Shown here piece by piece: positions 42,406 to 50,916 of a stretch of 64,000 nucleotides of DNA (its first letter is position 1; each line of letters begins with the position of its first letter). The notes beneath the pieces are model-generated. The model worked only from the letters and a program-made list of their open reading frames with translations. It was not told the DNA's origin and did no database searches. The DNA is from Chryseobacterium sp. IHB B 17019 (lineage in GTDB: Bacteria > Bacteroidota > Bacteroidia > Flavobacteriales > Weeksellaceae): NCBI RefSeq assembly GCF_001456155.1, contig NZ_CP013293.1, positions 3,534,001 through 3,598,000 on the forward strand, given 5' to 3'. The position numbers were made by a program, and so were the translations under genes.

Positions 42406-43764
42406 TTATACTACTCCTTGCGCTAGCATTGCTTCAGCAACTTTTACGAAACCGGCAATATTTGCACCTTTTACATAGTTTACATAGCCGTCTTCCTCTT
42501 TTCCGTAGTCTCTACACGCCTTATGAATTCCGATCATGATCTCTTTCAATCTTGCGTCTACCTCTTCAGAAGTCCAGTTTAGACGGATTGAGTTTTGAGT
42601 CATTTCCAATCCTGATGTGGCAACACCACCCGCATTAGAAGCTTTCCCCGGAGAGAATAATACTTTATTGTCTAAGAAATAATTGATGGCATCAAGCGTT
42701 GAAGGCATATTTGCAGCTTCAGTCACGCAAAGGCAACCATTTCCAACCAATATTTTAGCATCTTCAAGATCCAGCTCATTTTGAGTTGCAGAAGGGATGG
42801 CAACATCACACTTCACTTCCCAAGGACGTTTTCCTGCAAAGAATTGAGCAGAAGGATATTTTTTAGCATAATCTTCAGCTCTGTTGTTTCCAGAAGATCT
42901 TAATTCTAATAAATAATCTATTTTTTCTCCCTCGATTCCGTCTTTGTCATAAACATATCCATCTGGTCCTGAAATAGTTACTACTTTTCCACCCAGCTCA
43001 GATACTTTTTTGATAACTCCCCAAGCTACGTTTCCGAAACCTGAAACCGTTACTGTTTTATCCTTGAATGTTTCTCCGATTGTTTTAAGCATTTGCTCTG
43101 CGAAATAAACAACACCGTATCCTGTAGCTTCAGGACGGATCAATGAACCACCGTAAGCAAGGCCTTTTCCTGTAAGAACCCCTGTGAATTCATTTCTTAT
43201 TTTCTTGTATTGACCAAATAAATATCCTATTTCTCTTGCACCAACACCAATATCTCCGGCAGGAACGTCTGTTTCAGGACCTACGTGCTTGCACAATTCC
43301 GTCATGAAAGCCTGGCAAAAACGCATTACTTCCATATCAGATTTTCCTTGCGGATCGAAGTCTGAACCTCCTTTACCACCTCCCATCGGAAGCGTCGTAA
43401 GAGAATTTTTGAATACCTGCTCGAAAGCTAAGAATTTAAGAACCGAAAGGTTTACAGTAGGATGGAAACGGATTCCTCCTTTGTATGGTCCGATCGCAGA
43501 GTTCATCTGGATTCTGAAACCTCTGTTTACCTGGATTTCTCCTTTATCATCAACCCATGGAACTCTGAAAATGATGATTCTTTCAGCCTCAGCCATTCTT
43601 TCAAGAAGCTTCATTCCCGTGTATTCCTTTTTCGTCATGATAAACGGAATTACTGTAACAGCAACTTCTTTTACGGCTTGTAAAAATTCTGGCTCATTAG
43701 GGTTTTTCGCCTCAATTTTTGCTATAAACTCTTGGATTTTCTGGTCAATATTATATTGTTCCAT
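42406..43764 (-). CDS. gdhA: NADP-specific glutamate dehydrogenase
   Basis: Reversible amination of 2-oxoglutarate to glutamate; cytosolic hexamer. The 452 residues match the short bacterial class. The glutamate-binding loop has PMGGGKGGSDFDP near residue 122 with the catalytic Lys region, QAFMTELCKHVGPETDVPAGDIGVG near 150, and the Rossmann motif SGFGNVAWG near 241. NADP preference follows from family similarity. It is monocistronic, with its own promoter and terminator. Confidence 0.95.
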   Translation of the reverse strand: MEQYNIDQKIQEFIAKIEAKNPNEPEFLQAVKEVAVTVIPFIMTKKEYTGMKLLERMAEAERIIIFRVPWVDDKGEIQVNRGFRIQMNSAIGPYKGGIRFHPTVNLSVLKFLAFEQVFKNSLTTLPMGGGKGGSDFDPQGKSDMEVMRFCQAFMTELCKHVGPETDVPAGDIGVGAREIGYLFGQYKKIRNEFTGVLTGKGLAYGGSLIRPEATGYGVVYFAEQMLKTIGETFKDKTVTVSGFGNVAWGVIKKVSELGGKVVTISGPDGYVYDKDGIEGEKIDYLLELRSSGNNRAEDYAKKYPSAQFFAGKRPWEVKCDVAIPSATQNELDLEDAKILVGNGCLCVTEAANMPSTLDAINYFLDNKVLFSPGKASNAGGVATSGLEMTQNSIRLNWTSEEVDARLKEIMIGIHKACRDYGKEEDGYVNYVKGANIAGFVKVAEAMLAQGVV

Positions 43765-43790
43765 ATATTAGGGTTGAATATTATTGCCAA

Positions 43791-43820
43791 CAAATTTAAT
43801 TTTTTTTTCAAAATTCACAA
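43791..43820 (-). promoter_or_regulatory. Promoter of gdhA
   Basis: On the minus strand TTG (43820-43818), a 19-base spacer, then TAAATTTG (43798-43791); the -7 box lies 26 bases from the start codon. Confidence 0.65.
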
Positions 43821-43954
43821 CACCTTAAACAATGATTGTTTAAAATTTAATAATATAATGAGTTAATATTATTAAATTAATAATTTAAGCCTTTATTTTG
43901 TTAATAATTAAATGTTAGCTGTAAAACAATGCAATATTAAGAAATCGTTAATTC

Positions 43955-45064
43955 TTAAATTGCTATAAATTGCCTCCCGGAAAATGATTTTAGTTTCCCC
44001 AAAAGCTCTAATTCCAAAATTACAGGTAAAATTTTGTGTGAAGAAAGGTCAGATTTCTCTACAAGACTGTCCAAAGAAATTTGTGGATTATTAAAAATTA
44101 ATCTGAATATTAATTCTTGATTTTCAGTCATTTGAATAGTAACCTCATCAGCCGGAAATAATTCTTCAATTTTCTGCTTTGGTTTATTAAATCCAAGATA
44201 ATCTATCAAATTTTTGATCGTAGAAATTGCCGTTGCTTTATGCTGAAAAATAAGGTGATTGCAACCTTGGCTTTGTTTATCGGTAATTTTTCCCGGAAGG
44301 GCAAAAACTTCGCGGTTATAGCCGTTGGCAAATGTTGTAGTGCTTATCGATCCACCCCCAAATGCGGTTTCCACCACAATGATTGAAGGAGAAATTCCTG
44401 CCACAATTCTATTCCTTTGAATAAAATTCTCACGATCCGGCTTCCTTGAAGAATTAAATTCCGTCAATAAAGCTCCGCCTTCTTCCAAAATTTTCTCTGA
44501 TAAATTTCTGTTTTTTGCAGGGTACAAAAGATGAAGCCCGTGAGCCAAAACGGCAACCGTAGGTATCTGAAAATGAATTGATTGTTCGTGAACTTCCTTA
44601 TCTACTCCCAAAGCCAGCCCACTCACCGAAATATAATCGAAGGATTGTGTCTCCTCGAAAAAATCATGAATAAATTGCTTGCCGTAAGAAGTCATATTCC
44701 GGGTTCCGACAATACTTAGTTTCTGCATAGAATCATCAAAATTTCCTTTCTGGTAAAGGATTGCCGGAGCATCATCACACTCATTCAAGAATTGCGGTAA
44801 CTCATGGAAATGCCTTAAGTTGATTTTAATATTATTCTTTTCGCAAAATATAAGTTCTTTTTCTGCAAATTTCAGATGTTCGGGGTTTCCCATATCGGAA
44901 ACCATTTTCTTTCCGATGCCATCCAGCTTTTTATATTCTTTGGGCGCGTTTTCCCAAACGCTTTTTGCACTCCCGAATATCCGGACAAGTTTATGAAAGT
45001 TGATATCGCCGATTAGGTTGCATTCGCGCAGAGCGATGGAGTAAAGATGTTCTTCGGAATACAT
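43955..45064 (-). CDS. dprA: DNA-processing protein DprA
   Basis: Protects incoming single-stranded DNA and loads RecA during natural transformation; cytosolic. The 369 residues comprise an N-terminal helical region, the Rossmann-like DprA core with LSIVGTRNMTSYGKQF near residue 115, SGLALGVDKEVHEQSI near 148 and TEFNSSRKPDRENFIQRNRI near 200, and a C-terminal winged-helix-like domain (about 305-369). It is a single gene with its own promoter. comM lies in the same window. Confidence 0.93.
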   Translation of the reverse strand: MYSEEHLYSIALRECNLIGDINFHKLVRIFGSAKSVWENAPKEYKKLDGIGKKMVSDMGNPEHLKFAEKELIFCEKNNIKINLRHFHELPQFLNECDDAPAILYQKGNFDDSMQKLSIVGTRNMTSYGKQFIHDFFEETQSFDYISVSGLALGVDKEVHEQSIHFQIPTVAVLAHGLHLLYPAKNRNLSEKILEEGGALLTEFNSSRKPDRENFIQRNRIVAGISPSIIVVETAFGGGSISTTTFANGYNREVFALPGKITDKQSQGCNHLIFQHKATAISTIKNLIDYLGFNKPKQKIEELFPADEVTIQMTENQELIFRLIFNNPQISLDSLVEKSDLSSHKILPVILELELLGKLKSFSGRQFIAI

Positions 45065-45078
45065 TTGTGCTGTTTTGG

Positions 45079-45109
45079 CAAATGTAAGAATATTAGATTT
45101 TCAACACAA
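45079..45109 (-). promoter_or_regulatory. Promoter of dprA
   Basis: Minus strand TTG (45109-45107), a 20-base spacer, and TACATTTG (45086-45079). The start codon is only about 15 bases downstream, so the leader is very short. Confidence 0.6.
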
Positions 45110-45172
45110 AGTTCGGCGGATTATTTTTCTTAATTCATTCTGAACTGAATGTTTTAATTGTTTAATTTATTC

Positions 45173-45943
45173 TTATTTTCCTCTCAGCTCATCCAGGCGT
45201 TCCCAGATATCGTCCTTTTTCTTGTATGGAAGTTCTAAAAAATGGTCTGGATGATTTTCTTTGTATTCCTGCCATAGTTTATCATCTTTTTCACTGTAAT
45301 AATTAGGAAATTCCCAGATGAATTTTTTCTTTTTTTCACCGAATTTCTTAAATGCAAATGCCAGAATAATTCCTACAACCGCACCCGCAAGATGCGCCTG
45401 CCAGGAGATTTTGCTTGGCTCCTGAAGGTTGTAAAGCAGTTCTTCAGGCAGCATTCCCCAAATCAAACTTCCATAATACAAAACAACAAGTAAAGAGATA
45501 GTAAGAAGCTTCGTATTCCATTTAAAAATTCCACTAAAGAAAAGGAAAAAAGCAAGGACATATACCACTCCGCTAGCCCCAATTGTACAGGTATAAAGAT
45601 AATCACCGGTCATGATGTCAATAGGTGGAAGAAGCCAGACTAAAAAGCCCGTCGCAAGCCATCCGATGATAAATACTTTATTGGCCACCAAAGGATAAAA
45701 CTGGTACAGTAAAAACATCAAGACGGCGATTGGGATAGAATTTCCAACGATATGATCTATATTTCCATGCAAAAGTGGAGAGGTAATGATCCCAAGTAAG
45801 CCTTCTGGCAACAATGGAATAATCGCTCCAAAGCAACTTTCAAAAAAGCCGTTTAGCTGGAGGAAATAACCAACCCACATTGCTGCGAGCATCAGCAAAG
45901 GGTATATAAGCGCTTTTTTGGAAATTACATTATTTTTTAGCAT
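45173..45943 (-). CDS. Rhomboid family intramembrane serine protease
   Basis: A 256-residue membrane protease with six helices. The catalytic dyad is Ser124 in TIGASGVVY and His184 in WQAHLAGAVVG; the HxxxN element is H64-N68 in HGNIDHIVGN. The C-terminal 55 residues are a charged cytoplasmic tail. Rhomboids cleave transmembrane substrates; the substrate here is unknown. The gene is monocistronic, downstream of and in line with no clear partner. Confidence 0.92.
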   Translation of the reverse strand: MLKNNVISKKALIYPLLMLAAMWVGYFLQLNGFFESCFGAIIPLLPEGLLGIITSPLLHGNIDHIVGNSIPIAVLMFLLYQFYPLVANKVFIIGWLATGFLVWLLPPIDIMTGDYLYTCTIGASGVVYVLAFFLFFSGIFKWNTKLLTISLLVVLYYGSLIWGMLPEELLYNLQEPSKISWQAHLAGAVVGIILAFAFKKFGEKKKKFIWEFPNYYSEKDDKLWQEYKENHPDHFLELPYKKKDDIWERLDELRGK

Positions 45944-46130
45944 GAAGGATTTACGTCAAATGAAAAGCCAAGGATAAATTTCGGAAAATTTGGCGATGAA
46001 TTGTTGAGTTTCAAGATTATTTCAGACAAAAGGTAATGATTTTCATCAGCTTTATTTGGAAACATCAATATTTGTCATTCAATTTTGAAGTGATCGTCTG
46101 TGAATGCTGGCTTTCAAAAATTATATTTAA

Positions 46131-46138
46131 TACTTTTG
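46131..46138 (+). promoter_or_regulatory. Candidate -7 promoter box
   Basis: TACTTTTG matches TAnnTTTG, 30 bases before the DUF3078 gene. There is no TTG at proper spacing. Confidence 0.45.
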
Positions 46139-46168
46139 TAAGAACTTTGTAAATGAAAATTTTGGATA

Positions 46169-47095
46169 ATGAAGAAGTTTTTATCAATCCTTACCCTTTC
46201 TTTGGGGATTTTTGTAAGTGCTCAGGAAGAAATTAAAAAAGATTCCGCAGTTGCAGACACGGTAAAACACTGGTCGGTTTTAGGAAAGAATTCATTAATG
46301 ATTAATCAGGCTGCTTTCTCAAACTGGGTGGGCGGTGGTGCCAATAACGTCGGCTGGCTCGCAGGTGTAGACTATAATATTACCTACGAAAAAGACAAGG
46401 ATCTTTGGGAAAATATCATCACTTTAAATTACGGACAAAACAATACACAAGGCATCGGAGTAAGAAAAACCCAGGATGTCATTAATGTTTCCACAAACTA
46501 CGGAAGAAAAGTGTCAAAAAGCTGGTATATGTCGGTTGGGGCCGGTTTCCAGTCGCAGTTTTCAACAGGGTATGAAGATGGAAACAATCCTGAAGCGAAG
46601 AAGATATCAAATTTTATGGCTCCGGGTTATGTAAATGTGGGGATGGGTATCACGTACAGACCGAATGATAATGTGAATGTCACCTTACGCCCTACCAATG
46701 CCAGATGGACTTTTGTTTTGGATAAAGACCTTCAGACAGCAGGAACTTATGGTTTAAAAGCTGGCGGAGACTCTTCATTATTGCAGTTCGGTTTTCTGGG
46801 AACGGCTTTTTATAAGGTTAAATTAATGGAAAATATTAATCTTACCAACACAGCATCCGTTTTCTCCAATTATCTGGACCATCCTGAAAGGCTGGTTCTT
46901 GCTTACGGAATGATTTTAAATTTAAAGGTTAATAAGTTTATTTCATCCAATATAACGCTGGATTTACTGTATGACCACAACCAGATTCAAAAAACACAGC
47001 TTAAACAGACGCTGGGCGTTGGTTTTGCCTATACTTTGAATAATGGAGTGAAGCGTTCTGACAGGAAGGATAGCCAGTGGTGGTATAAAAAGTAA
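46169..47095 (+). CDS. DUF3078 outer-membrane protein
   Basis: A 308-residue exported protein with a signal peptide (residues 1-18, ending VSAQ). The rest is beta-rich with alternating aromatic residues, starting HWSVLGKNSLMINQAAFSNW and ending in a strand pattern closing at LGVGFAYTLN, which fits the DUF3078 family of Bacteroidota predicted to be outer-membrane barrels. Its ligand or role is unknown. It is transcribed alone. Confidence 0.85.
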   Translation: MKKFLSILTLSLGIFVSAQEEIKKDSAVADTVKHWSVLGKNSLMINQAAFSNWVGGGANNVGWLAGVDYNITYEKDKDLWENIITLNYGQNNTQGIGVRKTQDVINVSTNYGRKVSKSWYMSVGAGFQSQFSTGYEDGNNPEAKKISNFMAPGYVNVGMGITYRPNDNVNVTLRPTNARWTFVLDKDLQTAGTYGLKAGGDSSLLQFGFLGTAFYKVKLMENINLTNTASVFSNYLDHPERLVLAYGMILNLKVNKFISSNITLDLLYDHNQIQKTQLKQTLGVGFAYTLNNGVKRSDRKDSQWWYKK

Positions 47096-47133
47096 GATAG
47101 AGTATCTTCTGTTTAGATACAATTAAGTCAAAA

Positions 47134-47601
47134 TCAATCCCAATCCGCGGCAATAAACTTCATTTGATTACCATTGTCATCAGATAAGGTCAGGAAATGT
47201 CCCTGAACGGAATATTTCGTCATTTTTTTGAACCTTTCAGAAAAATCGTCTTCCAGTTTCATATTCTGGCAAGCTTTCATTGTTGATCCGATTCCGGAAA
47301 TTTTTACTTTTCCTTCGTTTTTTGATTCAGATATAAATTCTGAAGTGAAAAACATTGAATTACAACCCATAAAAGCCCCACCCCTGATTTTTCCGTTCTC
47401 AATATTTTCTGTTAAATTAATTTTAGCTTTATTTTCAACCAGTTGGGGTTTAGAATAATTTTTAAAAGCAATCATCATCCATTCCCTCTGAATCTGATGA
47501 TTCCTGGCTTCGGGCTTAGAATTTTGCGTTGTTGATGAAGCACAATTCAGCATTATTGTTGCGAATAAAATCACGAAAACTGACAGTAATATTCTTTTCA
47601 T
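47134..47601 (-). CDS. META-domain lipoprotein
   Basis: A 155-residue lipoprotein (lipobox MLNCAS, Cys20) with a META/HslJ-like domain: REWMMIAF near residue 39, GGAFMGCNSMFFTSEF near 74 (the conserved GCN), STMKACQNMKLEDDF near 105, and the closing YSVQGHFLTLSDDNGNQMKF. META proteins are envelope stress-related in other bacteria; the specific role is unknown. Convergent with the DUF3078 gene. Confidence 0.85.
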   Translation of the reverse strand: MKRILLSVFVILFATIMLNCASSTTQNSKPEARNHQIQREWMMIAFKNYSKPQLVENKAKINLTENIENGKIRGGAFMGCNSMFFTSEFISESKNEGKVKISGIGSTMKACQNMKLEDDFSERFKKMTKYSVQGHFLTLSDDNGNQMKFIAADWD

Positions 47602-47687
47602 AGCACATTCAAATCCATTTTCATACCATTCCCGGGCAGAATAGCATAAAAATTAGTAAATTAGCGACACAAAAATTATTTTATAAA

Positions 47688-49889
47688 ATGAAAAGACTAT
47701 TTCTACTTTTCACATTCCTGTTGGGGTTTGCTCAGATGAGAGCGGATGAAGGCATGTGGCTGTTAATGCTTGTCAAAAGACTTAATGGTGTAGATATGCA
47801 AAAAGAAGGATTGCATCTTACACCTGAAGAAATTTATTCAGTAAACAACTCAAGCTTAAAGGATGCTATCGTAAGTTTCGGTGGCTTTTGTACAGGTGAG
47901 ATTGTTTCTAACCAAGGACTTATTTTTACAAACCACCACTGTGGTTATGGGGCGGTAGCTGCAGCTTCTACTCCTGAAAAAGACTATTTGAAGAATGGTT
48001 TCTGGGCAATGAAGCAAAAAGATGAATTCAATGCGAAAGATCTTTATGTAAGATTTTTGGTGAGAATGGATGATGCTACGCAAAGAATCAATTCAAAATT
48101 AAATAACAAAATGACCGCTGCAGAGAGAAAAGCTGTGATCGATGCTGAAACAAAAGCGATCCAGACTGAAAACTCTGAAAACGGAAAATACACAGTAGTT
48201 GTAAGAGATTTCTTCAACGGAAACGAATTCTATTATTTTGTTTATCAAGACTATAAAGATATCAGATTAGTAGGTGCTCCACCTTCATCATTAGGAAAAT
48301 TCGGTGGTGATACTGATAACTGGGAATGGCCAAGACACACTGCAGACTTCACGGTTTTCAGAGTGTACGCTGATGCTGCAGGAAACCCTGCTGAATATGC
48401 TCCAGGGAACGTTCCATTGAAGCCTAAGCATTTCTTACCGGTTTCTCTTAAAGGAATTAAGCCTGGTGATTTCTCAATGATTTTAGGGTATCCTGGAAGA
48501 ACAAACCGTTACCTGACTTCTTACGGAATCCAGCAGATGGTAAACAAAGATTATCCGGCTTGGGTAGAATCTTCAAAATTAGCAATGGATGTAATGAAGA
48601 AGTACATGGACAAGGACAAAGCTACTCAGCTTAACTATGCTTCTCAGTACGCTTCTGTAGCCAACTACTGGAAAAACAGACAGGGAACTATTGATGCTGT
48701 AATCAAAAACGGAACGATTACCGATAAGCAGAAATTAGAAGAAACTTTCAGAGCGTGGGCCGTACAACCTGCCAATGTTGCTGAATATGAAACTGTTTTG
48801 GATGATATCTCCATCTATTACAAACAAACTTCAGACAGAAATGTTGAGAGAAACTATGCTTCTCAGCTTTTAAGAAATGCTAAATATTTCTCACTTGCAT
48901 TACAGGTTGGAAGCGTACTTAAATCTTACGCTGATCAGGATATGCAGGGAAGATTGGCCATGAAGCCAAAAGTAGAAGCGGCTCTTAAATCTGCTTATGA
49001 AAACATCAATACAAAGCTTGAAGGTGAAATGATGAATTCTCTGGTTAATCTTTATAAAACAAGAGTAAAACCAGATGTTGCTTCCCCTACCATTATGGGA
49101 TTGGATGCCAATAACCTTTCTAATGTTGCCTATTCTTCAATCTTTGCTAATAAAGTTTCTGCGACCAACTTTATGTTGAACCCAGACAAATTAAAATTGG
49201 ATGCAGATCCGCTTTGGAAAATTGCCAACGCAATCATGGCTGATCAAAAAGCATCTGCTGAAAGATTTGTAAAAATTGATGATAATTTTGCTAAAAACAA
49301 CAGATTATTCCTAGCAGGATTAATGAAGTCAATGCCTGATAAAAAATTCTATCCGGATGCAAACTCTACCATGAGATTAACATATGGAACGGTAGACAAA
49401 TTGCCGATCAGAACAGACAGAAACTACTTCGGTGTTACTGACAACTATTATACGGATATGACCGGACTCGTTGGAAAATACAAAAAAGGTGACGAAGAAT
49501 TCGACCTTCCGCAAAGAGTGATTGACCTTTACAATCTGAAAGATTTCGGTCAGTATGCAGATGCAAAAGGATATATGCCTGTAAACTTCCTTTCCAATAA
49601 TGATATTACAGGAGGAAACTCTGGTTCGCCGGTAATTGACGGAGACGGAAACCTTATTGGTATCGCATTCGACGGAAACAGCGAAGCATTGAGTGGTGAT
49701 ATCGTTTTTGAGCCGGAATGGCAGAAAACTATCAACGTAGACGTTCGTTTCGTTCTTTGGACTATTGACAAATATGCTGGTGCAAGAAGATTGATCGACG
49801 AATTGCAATTGGTAAGAGATGAAAATACTCCTGCTGATACAAAAACAAAAATGCCTAAGTCAACAACGGCAAAAGGAAAGAAAAAATAA
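47688..49889 (+). CDS. S46 family dipeptidyl-peptidase, DPP7 type
   Basis: A 733-residue periplasmic serine exopeptidase of family S46, with a signal peptide near residues 1-19 (ending MRAD). Catalytic His84 lies in TNHHCGYG, the Asp near 220 in WEWPRHTADF, and Ser645 in GGNSGSPVIDGDG. Eighteen residues after the Ser is Gly663 (IAFDGNSEALSGD). In this family Gly at that position marks DPP7 (hydrophobic P1) and Arg marks DPP11 (Asp/Glu P1), so DPP7 specificity is predicted. It feeds dipeptides to the cell from larger peptides. A basic Lys-rich tail closes the protein. Confidence 0.92.
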   Translation: MKRLFLLFTFLLGFAQMRADEGMWLLMLVKRLNGVDMQKEGLHLTPEEIYSVNNSSLKDAIVSFGGFCTGEIVSNQGLIFTNHHCGYGAVAAASTPEKDYLKNGFWAMKQKDEFNAKDLYVRFLVRMDDATQRINSKLNNKMTAAERKAVIDAETKAIQTENSENGKYTVVVRDFFNGNEFYYFVYQDYKDIRLVGAPPSSLGKFGGDTDNWEWPRHTADFTVFRVYADAAGNPAEYAPGNVPLKPKHFLPVSLKGIKPGDFSMILGYPGRTNRYLTSYGIQQMVNKDYPAWVESSKLAMDVMKKYMDKDKATQLNYASQYASVANYWKNRQGTIDAVIKNGTITDKQKLEETFRAWAVQPANVAEYETVLDDISIYYKQTSDRNVERNYASQLLRNAKYFSLALQVGSVLKSYADQDMQGRLAMKPKVEAALKSAYENINTKLEGEMMNSLVNLYKTRVKPDVASPTIMGLDANNLSNVAYSSIFANKVSATNFMLNPDKLKLDADPLWKIANAIMADQKASAERFVKIDDNFAKNNRLFLAGLMKSMPDKKFYPDANSTMRLTYGTVDKLPIRTDRNYFGVTDNYYTDMTGLVGKYKKGDEEFDLPQRVIDLYNLKDFGQYADAKGYMPVNFLSNNDITGGNSGSPVIDGDGNLIGIAFDGNSEALSGDIVFEPEWQKTINVDVRFVLWTIDKYAGARRLIDELQLVRDENTPADTKTKMPKSTTAKGKKK

Positions 49890-49906
49890 TCTTATTTGAT
49901 ATATTT

Positions 49907-49944
49907 TTAAAACCCGCGAAAGAAAACTTTCGCGGGTTTTTATT
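49907..49944 (+). terminator. Strong terminator after the S46 peptidase
   Basis: Perfect GC-rich 14-base stem AAAACCCGCGAAAG / CTTTCGCGGGTTTT with a 4-base loop, extended by a T-rich run. Confidence 0.92.
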
Positions 49945-50032
49945 TGTAATTATCAATATAACAAAACGAATATAACCTTCAACAAAAAAGAATATATTTG
50001 CTGAATTGTAAAAAGAATCTAAACTATAACTT

Positions 50033-50881
50033 ATGAAGCGGTTATCTACTTATATATTGATATTATTTTGTTTAAAAGCCTATTCACAAAATAACTCAAT
50101 TATTCCATCACAAATAAAAAACAAAGATCTTAAAGCCCAGATTGCTGAACAGGAAAAAATTTCCCAGGAAATTTTAGAAATATTGGATTCAGAAAATAAG
50201 GTTCAGAAATATTTATCAGAAAAGGCTCATAAGGAAGCTCAACAATTCAGGAAAGAACAAAATCTGAAAGATGATCATCCGGTTCAAATTGCCGGCCCAA
50301 GGCTTACTCATCAAGATTCCGTAGCGTTAAAATTGGATAATCAAGACGCTTTATTGTATAAAAAATACGAAGATTACTCAAAGATTTATCAATATATAGA
50401 AAAGCTCAGTAAAGATGATAAGGCGCTGAGAGAACGTTTTTATGATGAAAATTTAAAGATTGTTGATGATAAATACAAAGAGTTTTACCAGAATAAAAAA
50501 AGAAATAAATCAAAATTTGAGAAGCTGGCGTTGTATACCACTAACTTTAATCTTCCCGTCCTAATTAAATGCGAAACTGATGTTGATCCGAAAAAATGCT
50601 TTTCCACAATATTTCGAAATGAAATTGAAAGACAATACCAGATTGAGGAATATATTTTTTACGACACAAATATTATTAAAACCAAGATTCTATTCAGAAT
50701 TACAAAAGAAGGAATTTATGAACCTTTGGAAATTGCAGAATCTTCCGGTTCATTCTTTGTGGATATGAATGCCTTGCAAATTGCAAAAAAATTATTTACT
50801 GATAAAAAAATTGCAAAGCAACAAGATGAAGATTTTTACAGTAAAATACCCTTATCTTTTAGTTTTGAGGGAGGACGATAA
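50033..50881 (+). CDS. Secreted protein with TonB-like C-terminal domain
   Basis: A 282-residue exported protein with a signal peptide ending AYSQ (residue 19). Residues 30-150 are rich in Lys, Glu and Gln, likely helical/coiled. The last 80 residues (ILFRITKEGIYEPLEIAESSG, then DMNALQIAKKL) match the pattern of the TonB C-terminal domain, but the N-terminus is a cleavable signal, not the usual TonB anchor plus Pro-rich linker. So this is probably a periplasmic TonB-C-like protein of unknown partner. It is monocistronic. Confidence 0.7.
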   Translation: MKRLSTYILILFCLKAYSQNNSIIPSQIKNKDLKAQIAEQEKISQEILEILDSENKVQKYLSEKAHKEAQQFRKEQNLKDDHPVQIAGPRLTHQDSVALKLDNQDALLYKKYEDYSKIYQYIEKLSKDDKALRERFYDENLKIVDDKYKEFYQNKKRNKSKFEKLALYTTNFNLPVLIKCETDVDPKKCFSTIFRNEIERQYQIEEYIFYDTNIIKTKILFRITKEGIYEPLEIAESSGSFFVDMNALQIAKKLFTDKKIAKQQDEDFYSKIPLSFSFEGGR

Positions 50882-50885
50882 AAGC

Positions 50886-50910
50886 AAGACTGTCATAAGA
50901 CAGTCTTTTA
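50886..50910. terminator. Terminator after the TonB-C-like gene / before the comM end
   Basis: Perfect 9-base stem AAGACTGTC / GACAGTCTT with a 4-base loop and a T-run on the right, between convergent genes. Confidence 0.85.
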
Positions 50911-50916
50911 TTTGTT

